Of a DNA stretch of 64,000 bases, positions 1 through 6,780 are shown piece by piece; the first letter of the stretch is position 1, and each line of letters begins with the position of its first letter. Made by a program: the position numbers and the translations under genes. Source of the stretch: a candidate division WOR-3 bacterium (GTDB taxonomy: Bacteria; Hydrothermota; Tepidihabitantia; Tepidihabitantales; CAIPLT01); the NCBI GenBank assembly GCA_039801505.1, contig JBDRUV010000003.1, positions 1 to 64,000 of the forward strand. The letters are read 5' to 3'. Under the pieces are notes generated by a model. It was not told the origin of the DNA, made no database searches, and was given only the letters and a program-made list of their open reading frames with translations.

Positions 1-612
1 GCGCGGTTGATTTCGCCGCAGATTGTGCTTAGTGGTGCGAGTTTATGTTCGTTGAGGTTTTACATGATGCATGATCCTGGTTATTCTACGGTGCAGGAGA
101 GTGTGATTGTTGAGGTTTCGACTAATGGTACGACATTTAATCGTGTGGCGGCATTTCGGCGTTATGCGGCGACGCAGGCTTGGGAGGAGCATCGGGTGTA
201 TTTGGGGACGTTTAGTGGTCCGTTTTATGTGGCGTTTCGTGCGCTTTCTGGGTATGGTAACAACATGTATATTGACTATGTGCAGGTGTATGGTGCTAAT
301 CCTCAGGGCATTGAGATTAGTGGTGATGAGATGATTCGGACTGGGCTTTATGGTATTGGTCCGAATCCGGCCAAGGGTAGTGTGGTGGTGCGTTATGGGT
401 TAGCGAAGTCGGGGCTGGTGAAGCTGGTGGTATATGATGCCTCAGGGCGTCGGATAAAGACCTTGGTGCACGGGATGAAAGATACTGGTATCTATGAGGT
501 GCTCTGGGATGGAAGAGATGAAACCGGCAAGAGAGTCGCTGAAGGCATCTACTTCTATAACCTCGAAACACCTAACTACAAAGAGACAAAAAAACTGCTC
601 TATATCCGCTAA
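1..612 (+). CDS. Secreted protein, C-terminal part, with FlgD-like/T9SS-type sorting domain (5' end cut by window)
   Basis: The frame is open to the left edge, so only the C-terminal ~203 residues are visible. The first ~95 residues look like the end of a jelly-roll (choice-of-anchor J/MAM-like) domain, with motifs such as FYVAFRA and MYIDYVQVYG. The last ~90 residues form a FlgD-like C-terminal domain: GPNPAKGSVVVRYGL, VYDASGRRIKTL, GIYEVLWDGRDETG, GIYFYNLE. This domain type marks export and surface attachment in FCB bacteria. The gene is G/T-rich and A-poor up to about base 430 and becomes A-rich after that, unlike its neighbours. The enzymatic or adhesive role cannot be told from this fragment. 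It converges on cdd across a shared terminator. Confidence 0.85.
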   Translation, partial: ARLISPQIVLSGASLCSLRFYMMHDPGYSTVQESVIVEVSTNGTTFNRVAAFRRYAATQAWEEHRVYLGTFSGPFYVAFRALSGYGNNMYIDYVQVYGANPQGIEISGDEMIRTGLYGIGPNPAKGSVVVRYGLAKSGLVKLVVYDASGRRIKTLVHGMKDTGIYEVLWDGRDETGKRVAEGIYFYNLETPNYKETKKLLYIR

Positions 613-634
613 ATAAAGACACATAAATCTAAAT

Positions 635-670
635 AAGCCCGAGGGGCAAAAAAGCCCCTTGGGCTTTTTA
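635..670. terminator. Bidirectional intrinsic terminator between convergent genes
   Basis: A perfect 13-bp stem (635-647 with 654-666, one G-T pair) encloses a six-A loop. It is followed by T-runs on the + strand, and the A-run at its left gives T's on the - strand. It lies between the + strand secreted protein (stop 612) and the - strand cdd (stop 668), so it can end both transcripts. Confidence 0.9.
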
Positions 671-1066
671 TTTTAAAGCTTCTTTAGTAAATGGTTTGGG
701 TAAAAGGGAGGAAAGTTTTAACTGAGCTAGTTTGTTTTGTTTGTTGATTAATATTACTTCTAAATTCGGATTAAATTCCGCTAAGGTTTGGCGGCACGCA
801 CCGCAGGGGTAAGTAAATTCGTTCGTTGGAGTGTAGATCACTAATTTTTCTAGTTCTGATTCACCTTCGGATATTGCTTTAAATAGCGCAACTCGTTCGG
901 CACAAACAGTCAATCCGTATGAGGCATTTTCGATATTACATCCTGTAAAAATTCTGCCGTTTTTGGTTAGTAGCGCACATCCTACTTTAAACTTTGAATA
1001 TGGGGCATAAGCAAATTTTATGGCTTTTTTAGCCTCAGCGATTAACTCCTGCTCTTTATTTTTCAT
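668..1066 (-). CDS. cdd: Cytidine deaminase
   Basis: Hydrolytic deamination of cytidine/deoxycytidine to uridine/deoxyuridine in the cytosol, part of pyrimidine salvage. The 132 residues match the short tetrameric class. Zinc and catalytic motifs are intact: C55-A-E57 (general base Glu) and P87-C88-G-A-C91. The N-terminal FAYAPYSKFKVG and the substrate motif GCNIENASYG are typical. The start codon overlaps the deoB stop by 4 bases (ATGA), so the two genes are translationally coupled in one salvage operon behind tRNA-Leu. Confidence 0.97.
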   Translation of the reverse strand: MKNKEQELIAEAKKAIKFAYAPYSKFKVGCALLTKNGRIFTGCNIENASYGLTVCAERVALFKAISEGESELEKLVIYTPTNEFTYPCGACRQTLAEFNPNLEVILINKQNKLAQLKLSSLLPKPFTKEALK

Positions 1067-2232
1067 GGCCTAATATCTTTATAAAAACTTTTACCAAAAG
1101 CTAGCGGCGGTAATTGAAGGTATTCTGCAATTGTTTGCCCTAGATCCGCGAAGGTTTCCCGAATACCCAAATTAACGCCTTTTAGGATTTTTTTACCATA
1201 GACAATTAACGGCACATATTCTCGGGAATGATCAGTTGATGGCGTTGTTGGGTCATTGCCGTGATCCGCGGTAATAAACAAAATATCATTTTCGGCAAGA
1301 AGATTTAAAAGCTCAGTAAGTCTTTGGTCAAATTCCACTAGGCCCCGGTAAAAATTTTCGTAATCATTACGATGTCCCCAGTCCATATCAAACTGAATAA
1401 AATTGGTAAAAATTATACCATTGCGATATTTTTTCATAGCTTCTAATGTTAGATCAAAACATTCCATATTATTAACTGAATGAAAGGAAACTGTGTATCC
1501 ACGATGGGCAAAAAGTTCATCAACTTTGCCAATTGCAACAACTTCATACGAGTTCTCCCTAGCAATATCTAATAGAGTTGGCCGTGGTGGCTTTAAGGAA
1601 AAATCTCGGCGGTTTTTTGTGCGGATAAAGTTTCCTGGGGTTCCGGTAAATGGCCGGGCGATGACGCGAAGTACTGCATGTTCCCCTGTTAAAATTTTCC
1701 GAGCTATAAGACACATTTGATAGAGTTCTTCGACAGGAATAATCTCTTCGTGTGCTGCAATTTGGAATACACTATCAGCTGAGGTGTACACAATAGGCCG
1801 TTTAGTTCTTAAATGTTCCTCACCAAGCCGGTTAATAATTTCTGTTCCTGAAGCCGCAATGTTACCTAATACTTTGCGACCTATCGCTGATTCAAATTTT
1901 TCAATAATTTCCGGCGGAAACCCATTAGGATACACAGGAAATGGTTTATCTAACACTACCCCCATAAGTTCCCAATGGCCAGTTGTGGAATCTTTGCCCG
2001 GAGACTTTTCGGCCATTTTGCCGTAGCAGCCAAGTGGATAGCTGACTTTTTCAATTCCTTTTAAGTCTTCAATATGACCCAGGCCTAAAGTTTCTAAAGT
2101 GGGCAGACGAAAATTACGAATTTTTTCTGAGAGATGTTTTAGGGTATTAGAATCGGTATCATGATAAAACACAGCATCAGGCAGGGCCCCGATTCCAACA
2201 CCATCTAACAAGAGAATAATTGCCCGACGCAT
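1063..2232 (-). CDS. deoB: Phosphopentomutase
   Basis: Interconverts (deoxy)ribose 1-phosphate and 5-phosphate, linking nucleoside breakdown to central carbon metabolism. At 389 residues it has the usual DeoB length. Metal-binding motifs of the alkaline-phosphatase fold are present: N-terminal LLLDGVGIGALPDA, the DSTTGHWE loop, and C-terminal TADHGNDPTTPSTDHSRE. The ATG lies 13 bases after the 3' end of tRNA-Leu and has no Shine-Dalgarno sequence (spacer is A/T only). After tRNA 3' processing, its mRNA would have an almost absent leader. It forms an operon with cdd. Confidence 0.97.
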   Translation of the reverse strand: MRRAIILLLDGVGIGALPDAVFYHDTDSNTLKHLSEKIRNFRLPTLETLGLGHIEDLKGIEKVSYPLGCYGKMAEKSPGKDSTTGHWELMGVVLDKPFPVYPNGFPPEIIEKFESAIGRKVLGNIAASGTEIINRLGEEHLRTKRPIVYTSADSVFQIAAHEEIIPVEELYQMCLIARKILTGEHAVLRVIARPFTGTPGNFIRTKNRRDFSLKPPRPTLLDIARENSYEVVAIGKVDELFAHRGYTVSFHSVNNMECFDLTLEAMKKYRNGIIFTNFIQFDMDWGHRNDYENFYRGLVEFDQRLTELLNLLAENDILFITADHGNDPTTPSTDHSREYVPLIVYGKKILKGVNLGIRETFADLGQTIAEYLQLPPLAFGKSFYKDIRP

Positions 2233-2245
2233 TTAATAGAATAAA

Positions 2246-2328
2246 TGCCGGAGGCGGGAGTCGAACCCGCACGCCTTGACGGCCTACGCCCCTCAAACGT
2301 ATGTGTCTGCCAATTCCACCACCCCGGC
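2246..2328 (-). tRNA. tRNA-Leu (GAG)
   Basis: An 83-nt class II tRNA. The 7-bp acceptor stem (GCCGGGG with CTCCGGC, one G-T pair), D arm, long variable arm and T arm all fold. The anticodon loop TTGAGGG gives anticodon GAG. CCA is not encoded, so it must be added after transcription. deoB begins 13 bases downstream on the same strand. Confidence 0.95.
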
Positions 2329-2336
2329 ATAGATAA

Positions 2337-2365
2337 ATTATAATCAAGTTCTGTTGTTGTGTCAA
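2337..2365 (-). promoter_or_regulatory. Sigma-70 type promoter for tRNA-Leu, deoB and cdd
   Basis: On the - strand TTGACA (2360-2365) is followed after exactly 17 bases by TATAAT (2337-2342), a perfect consensus. The predicted +1 is about two bases before the tRNA 5' end. Confidence 0.85.
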
Positions 2366-2461
2366 CATAATATTGGTTTTGTTTATTTTTAGTATCGGGG
2401 CCACTTTTCTCGATGTGCTATAAGTGATTTATGAGATATTATCTCTGAATTATTTTTATTA

Positions 2462-2499
2462 TGTAGGGATGGTCCTAGGGACGCTATCGGGTAGGGGAC
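2462..2499 (-). repeat. Degenerate GGGAC-type intergenic palindromic element, copy A
   Basis: Read on the - strand it runs TACCCGATAGCGTCC, then AGGACCATCCCTACAT. It aligns base for base, with small gaps, to copy C at 58992-59025 and shares TAGCGT and CCTACA with copy B at 19081. It contains a short GTCC/GGAC inverted repeat. It lies in the 249-base gap between galE and tRNA-Leu, where I see no gene. It resembles REP-like intergenic elements but is too degenerate to name. Confidence 0.5.
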
Positions 2500-2577
2500 T
2501 AGTTTCTATCTGATTTTTCTCCTGATGTGGGCAATATGGTAATATTTTTATGCATTACTATATAGATGCTGAAATTA

Positions 2578-3576
2578 CTATTTATGGGGAAAAATTTTAT
2601 TTTTAAATTTATAGTATGTCCATGCGTCTTTGATGATTGTTTTCAGATCAGACTTGATGGGCTTAAAACCTAGTTCTTGTTTAATTTTAGTAGGATCCGC
2701 AACCAAAATCGGGCAATCACCTTTGCGTGGTCGTCCATAGCGAAACGGAATTTTTTTGCCTACCACTTCTTCAGCAGTTTTTAATACTTCGTAATTTGAA
2801 TGGCCCCGGCCAGTTCCGACATTATAAATTACACATGGTGTTCGCGGAGTATTAAGTGCCATTATATGAGCCATGGCTAAGTCGTATACATGGATATAAT
2901 CCCGGATACAAGTGCCATCGGGCGTTTGGTAATTTTTGCCGTAAATCGTAAATGTTTTATTGGTAGCCGCAGTTTCTAAAAGTAACGGAATAAGATGACT
3001 TTCCGGACGGTGATTTTCACCCCAGATACCGTGATTTGTGACATAGGCGCCAGCGACATTAAAATACCTAAGAATTACGGCGGTAATTAAATTGTCTCTT
3101 GCGTATTCTTGCAGAGAAAGTTCGAAAAGTTTTTTCGCCTGGCCATAAGGATTGATGGGCCGTAGTGTAGCATTTTCGGCAATCGGTACAGTTTCCGGAA
3201 TGCCATAAACAGCGGCAGTTGATGAATAGATAAATTTCGGGCACCGATATCTAACAGCAGTATCTAATAATTTAAGACCTTCTACAAAATTATTCTGAAA
3301 ATATTTTTGGGGATCAAGTACTGATTCTTCGACTCGGATTAATGCTGCAAAATGAATAATGCACCCGATTGGATATTTACGAAAGATCTTTTTCAATAAA
3401 GCTTCATCGCCGACGTTTCCGTAAAAAAAATGAACCCCATACGGTAATCCCTTTACTGAACCTGAGGAAAGGTTGTCGATTACTACTACCGGATAACCCT
3501 GCTCAACAAGTAATTGGCAAGTAACCGAGCCGATATAACCCGCGCCACCGGTTACTAATATCCATGACTTTTTCAT
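2578..3576 (-). CDS. galE: UDP-glucose 4-epimerase (or closely related sugar-nucleotide epimerase)
   Basis: NAD-dependent interconversion of UDP-glucose and UDP-galactose (or the N-acetyl forms), supplying envelope sugars. The 332-residue extended SDR protein has the NAD motif GGAGYIGS at 10-17, D34-N-L-S-S-G, the SST motif near 118-120 and the catalytic pair Y144xxxK148 in NPYGQAKK. The length and the GalE pattern YVTNHGIWGENHRPESHLIP support GalE over a dehydratase. The gene stands alone and is divergent from the sigma factor gene. Its promoter ends 8 bases before the ATG, so the message should be leaderless. Confidence 0.92.
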   Translation of the reverse strand: MKKSWILVTGGAGYIGSVTCQLLVEQGYPVVVIDNLSSGSVKGLPYGVHFFYGNVGDEALLKKIFRKYPIGCIIHFAALIRVEESVLDPQKYFQNNFVEGLKLLDTAVRYRCPKFIYSSTAAVYGIPETVPIAENATLRPINPYGQAKKLFELSLQEYARDNLITAVILRYFNVAGAYVTNHGIWGENHRPESHLIPLLLETAATNKTFTIYGKNYQTPDGTCIRDYIHVYDLAMAHIMALNTPRTPCVIYNVGTGRGHSNYEVLKTAEEVVGKKIPFRYGRPRKGDCPILVADPTKIKQELGFKPIKSDLKTIIKDAWTYYKFKNKIFPHK

Positions 3577-3584
3577 GTTCAGTT

Positions 3585-3613
3585 AAAATAACGAAAAACT
3601 ACAAATTAGTCAA
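3585..3613 (-). promoter_or_regulatory. Leaderless-type promoter of galE
   Basis: On the - strand TTGACT (3608-3613), a 17-base spacer and TATTTT (3585-3590). Eight bases separate the -10 box from the galE ATG, so +1 falls about two bases before the start codon and no Shine-Dalgarno sequence can be in the mRNA. Confidence 0.7.
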
Positions 3614-3627
3614 GATATCAGTTTTTG

Positions 3628-3656
3628 TTGACTTGGTTAATTTATCAGATTAAACT
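3628..3656 (+). promoter_or_regulatory. Promoter of the ECF sigma operon
   Basis: TTGACT (3628-3633), a 17-base spacer and TAAACT (3651-3656). The predicted +1 is near 3663, giving a leader of about 34 bases. It is back-to-back with the galE promoter. Confidence 0.6.
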
Positions 3657-3696
3657 TTTAGTAAAAAGTATTGTCTAATTAGATAGAGATAAATAA

Positions 3697-4314
3697 GTGT
3701 CCGAGCGCAATGGTCAAAATCAGAATGTGGGATGGAGTGAATTAAATGATACTGAAGTTATTAGAAGATTCAAAGCTGGAGATGAGAAGTCCTTTGAAAT
3801 TCTTTTCCGGCGATATTATGAAAAAATCTACCAATTGGCTTATCGTATGACGCACAATCAAGATGATGCCTTAGACTTGACCCAAGAAAGTTTTCTTCGG
3901 GCTTATAAAAATTTAAAAAAATTTCGGGAAGAGTCATCGTTTTATACTTGGCTATACCGAATCTGTCTTAATCTATGTTACAACTATTACAAAAAGAACA
4001 AGTCTTTAAAAAACGTCTTGCCGCTGGACTCAGAAAAAGAAAATATCGACGACAAAAACTTAATAGAAGATAGTGCCCGAGGGCAGCTAGAAAATACTTA
4101 TCGGCGCGAGTATCTTTCACGAAAACTTTCTTGGGCAATTAATAAATTACCCTTAAGGCAACGACTAATTTTCTTGATGCGGCATTTTGATGACCTAAAT
4201 TACGAACAAATCGCGAGTAAATTAAAAATTTCGGTCGGAGGCGTGAAATCAAATTATCACCATGCAATCCATAAATTACAAAAATTACTTAAGGGCTATT
4301 TAAATGAATTGTAA
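3697..4314 (+). CDS. ECF-family RNA polymerase sigma factor
   Basis: A group 4 sigma-70 factor of 205 residues. Sigma region 2 lies at about residues 26-95 (ILFRRYYEKIYQLAYRMTHNQDDALDLTQESFLRAY, FYTWLYRICLN) and region 4 at about 147-200 (INKLPLRQRLIFLMRHFDDLNYEQIASKLKIS, then a helix-turn-helix). The start is GTG at 3697; no in-frame ATG precedes region 2 and the Shine-Dalgarno sequence is poor. The next gene starts 11 bases before its stop and encodes a zinc anti-sigma factor, so the pair is a classic switch. The third gene, Spy/CpxP-like, points to envelope or metal stress as the signal. Confidence 0.93.
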   Translation: MSERNGQNQNVGWSELNDTEVIRRFKAGDEKSFEILFRRYYEKIYQLAYRMTHNQDDALDLTQESFLRAYKNLKKFREESSFYTWLYRICLNLCYNYYKKNKSLKNVLPLDSEKENIDDKNLIEDSARGQLENTYRREYLSRKLSWAINKLPLRQRLIFLMRHFDDLNYEQIASKLKISVGGVKSNYHHAIHKLQKLLKGYLNEL

Positions 4315-4930
4315 CCAAGTTACTAAAAAACTTAGTCAGTATTTATTAAATGAACTTAACACCACAGAACATGAAAAAATCGGTCGGCATTTAGCGATCT
4401 GCTCAAAATGTGCTAGTGTGCTTAATCAGTTTAAAATGGTTTTCGAGGCAGTTTCTGCATTAAGATCATTAAATGCCCCGTGCGATGTCGACAATGCTTT
4501 ATTAAGATTTAACCAAGAAATAAAATCTCAATCTAGACAGATGTCAATTAAATTTCTATTAGCACGACGATTTGTCTGGTCATTTTCTGTGATAGTATTG
4601 ATTATTCTTGCGGGAATTTTACAACACTACTTACGCAAACCAAATGATCTGGATACATCTTTTATAGATGAAGCAACAATGATATCTTTAACTTCAGAAT
4701 TTAGTACCGAACATGAAGCCGTCATTATTAAAGACGAACTTGAGAAAATATTGGCTAGTTCTAATTCTGATGAAATCTTCACGGTGATTCATGAGGAAAA
4801 TTTAGAGTCAGTTGATGAATTACTTATGATACTTGAGCCTCAAGAAAAGGAATATTTTATTGAGAAGTGTTTAACAAAATATAAAATACCATCAAATGAT
4901 AAACTTTTAAAAATAATAAAAGGAGGCTAA
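4304..4930 (+). CDS. Zinc-binding anti-sigma factor (zf-HC2), membrane-anchored
   Basis: 208 residues. The N-terminal zinc anti-sigma motif is complete: C3, H29, C33 and C36 in RHLAICSKCASVL. A single membrane segment follows near residues 90-110 (WSFSVIVLIILAGILQHYL), then an acidic, helical extracytoplasmic part of ~95 residues that I do not recognise. In the family this domain holds the sigma factor at the membrane until a signal or thiol change releases it. It overlaps the sigma gene by 11 bases and lies 3 bases before the Spy-like gene, with GGAGG between them. Confidence 0.9.
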   Translation: MNCNQVTKKLSQYLLNELNTTEHEKIGRHLAICSKCASVLNQFKMVFEAVSALRSLNAPCDVDNALLRFNQEIKSQSRQMSIKFLLARRFVWSFSVIVLIILAGILQHYLRKPNDLDTSFIDEATMISLTSEFSTEHEAVIIKDELEKILASSNSDEIFTVIHEENLESVDELLMILEPQEKEYFIEKCLTKYKIPSNDKLLKIIKGG

Positions 4931-4933
4931 ACT

Positions 4934-5485
4934 ATGATTAAAATAATTGCAACAGCCAGCATGATTTTGTTTAGTACCATATTGTATGCAGATTGTGATA
5001 TACCTTGTTCGGCACATTTTATGAATGATTGCATGATTAGAGATATTAAAAGTGCATTACCTAGAGATTTGGAAAAAGATCCGCGGGATATTGTTGAACG
5101 AGTGAGGGTTTACCGGTTAGCGGAATTATTAGATCTTACTGAGGAACAAAGCATTAGATTTTTCCCGCAACTAAAGGAGTTAAAACGACTTCGGGAAGAA
5201 TTTCGACTTAATCAGGAAAAAATTTTGCAACAGCTGGAAGAATGTTTAAGAAAACCCTTTAAGAAAGATACAGATTTAAAATCCCTCATTGATGAGTTAG
5301 AGCAGCTTAAAAGAAAATTTTACGAAGACGAAACCAAAATTCATAAAGAGATCAGCAAAATCCTTAGTCCTGAACAATATGCAAAATTCTTAATGTTTCA
5401 GGCGCATTTTGGCAAGGAAATTAGAGAAATGATACGCGAAGCAGCGCGACGACATAAGAAATTTCAACCGCGATTGCGGTTTTAA
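4934..5485 (+). CDS. Spy/CpxP-like periplasmic stress protein
   Basis: 183 residues with a signal peptide (MIKIIATASMILFSTILYA). The mature part is helical and charged, with an LTxxQ-like motif (LLDLTEEQSIRFFPQLKELKRLREEF) and a second one (ISKILSPEQYAKFLMFQ), the hallmark of the Spy/CpxP/heavy-metal-resistance family of periplasmic chaperone-sensors. GGAGG precedes the ATG. Sigma, anti-sigma and LTxxQ protein in a row suggest that this protein is either the sensor or the effector of the envelope-stress sigma factor. Four Cys after the signal peptide (residues 17-33) may respond to metals or redox state. Confidence 0.8.
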   Translation: MIKIIATASMILFSTILYADCDIPCSAHFMNDCMIRDIKSALPRDLEKDPRDIVERVRVYRLAELLDLTEEQSIRFFPQLKELKRLREEFRLNQEKILQQLEECLRKPFKKDTDLKSLIDELEQLKRKFYEDETKIHKEISKILSPEQYAKFLMFQAHFGKEIREMIREAARRHKKFQPRLRF

Positions 5486-5517
5486 CGATCGGCAATCTTA
5501 ATCAACCACCAAGTGAC

Positions 5518-5552
5518 AACAAGTGGAGTTCCAATCTCCACTTGTTTTTTTT
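5518..5552 (+). terminator. Intrinsic terminator of the sigma operon
   Basis: A 9-bp perfect stem (5520-5528 with 5536-5544, extendable to 11 bp) has a 7-base loop and is followed by eight T's. It closes the sigma/anti-sigma/Spy operon. TATAAT at 5564-5569 with TTGTTT at 5542-5547 (16-base spacer) could be the next promoter, which would place its -35 box on the terminator stem and T-run. Confidence 0.88.
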
Positions 5553-5581
5553 ATTTAGTAAACTATAATTTTAAGGACAAT

Positions 5582-6760
5582 ATGGTTTATTCTAAGAATA
5601 ATGACAAACATAAGGCTAGTCTTAAACTCCAACAAATATTTACATTGTTTCTGAAAATAGGTGCAATAAGTTTTGGTGGCGGGGCAACCACAATTGCTTT
5701 CCTTCAAAAATATTTGGTTATTGACAAAAATTTAATCACTGAGGACGATTTAGCTGTTGCAGTTACTTTAGGACAACTTATTCCCGGCCCGTTCATTCCT
5801 AATTATGTTGAATATGTTGGATATCAGCTAAAGGGCATCAAAGGTATGATTGTTTCTGTGGTGGGTTTTTTACTGCCAGGGACATTGGCGATGATAGGAT
5901 TGAGTGCTTGGTATTTTTCTTTAGCAAATGCTGAGTATTTAAGATTAATTTTTCGGTACTTAGCACCTGCTATAATTGGAATATTAATTTGGGCGACATT
6001 AAATATTTGTAGATGGTATATAAAAAATTCTCGAGATTTATTTGTTGCAATTTTGGCTCTGATATTGAGCATAATTAGAATTTCACCGGTTATTATTGTC
6101 TTGGGATGTGGATTATTGGGAATTTTATACCACATGTCATATAAAAAGACAAATGCTCTTTTGACCGGGTTATTTTGTGGGTCGTTACCAATGAGTAATA
6201 AATTATTTAATGCCCTAACAATCGGCGGTATATTTTTTTACATTGGCAGTATATCCTTCGGCGGCGGATATGCAGCAATTCCGTTTATCTTGAAGGAAAC
6301 ATCTATTTTGCGGAACTGGCTTACTTATCAAGAACTTTTAGTGGGAGTAGCTTTTTCTCAAATTACGCCCGGCCCCGTGGCTTTGCTATCAACTTTTGTT
6401 GGTTACAAAGTTTTAGGGATTTTAGGGGCATTGGTGGCGACAATAGCGATATTTTTGCCAGCGACGCTTATTTTATATTTGATATTACTAACAGGGAAAT
6501 ATCTTAAAGACAATCGCCGGTTTAATTTTTTGTCGACTTACCTAGAACATTTCATTAACGGTGTAAAACCATCGATAGCAGGTTATATGATATTTACTGT
6601 AGTAGCTATGGGAATAAATAACAGCGTATTAAATTCTCAATGGATTTTTAATCTTTTGTTTATTATAATAAGTTTTCTATTGATTCAGCGCTTTAAGCTT
6701 AATCCAATATGGATAATTTTAGGCGCTATTGCGATCGGTTTAATCTTGACAGTTTTCTAG
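5582..6760 (+). CDS. chrA: Chromate transporter family protein, two-domain (ChrA-like)
   Basis: 392 residues of membrane protein built as an internal duplication. Each half has the FGGG...PGP signature: FGGGATTIAFLQ with LGQLIPGPF in the first, and FGGGYAAIPFI with FSQITPGPV in the second. This is the long-chain CHR family; members move chromate or sulfate-like anions, and many in anaerobes have unknown substrates. I chose ATG 5582, with AAGGA 5-9 bases upstream; a longer frame from 5513 would run through the terminator. The next gene starts just after its stop. Confidence 0.88.
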   Translation: MVYSKNNDKHKASLKLQQIFTLFLKIGAISFGGGATTIAFLQKYLVIDKNLITEDDLAVAVTLGQLIPGPFIPNYVEYVGYQLKGIKGMIVSVVGFLLPGTLAMIGLSAWYFSLANAEYLRLIFRYLAPAIIGILIWATLNICRWYIKNSRDLFVAILALILSIIRISPVIIVLGCGLLGILYHMSYKKTNALLTGLFCGSLPMSNKLFNALTIGGIFFYIGSISFGGGYAAIPFILKETSILRNWLTYQELLVGVAFSQITPGPVALLSTFVGYKVLGILGALVATIAIFLPATLILYLILLTGKYLKDNRRFNFLSTYLEHFINGVKPSIAGYMIFTVVAMGINNSVLNSQWIFNLLFIIISFLLIQRFKLNPIWIILGAIAIGLILTVF

Positions 6761-6780
6761 CCATAATTAAAATACCGTAT

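Noticed and set aside
2177-2404. 75-codon frame on - strand crossing the tRNA-Leu gene
   Set aside because: It translates the tRNA itself (GGGIGRHIRLRG-like stretch), a common false gene; the tRNA folds perfectly.
5513-5581. N-terminal extension of the chromate transporter
   Set aside because: It would be encoded by the terminator hairpin and T-run; ATG 5582 has AAGGA at a good distance.
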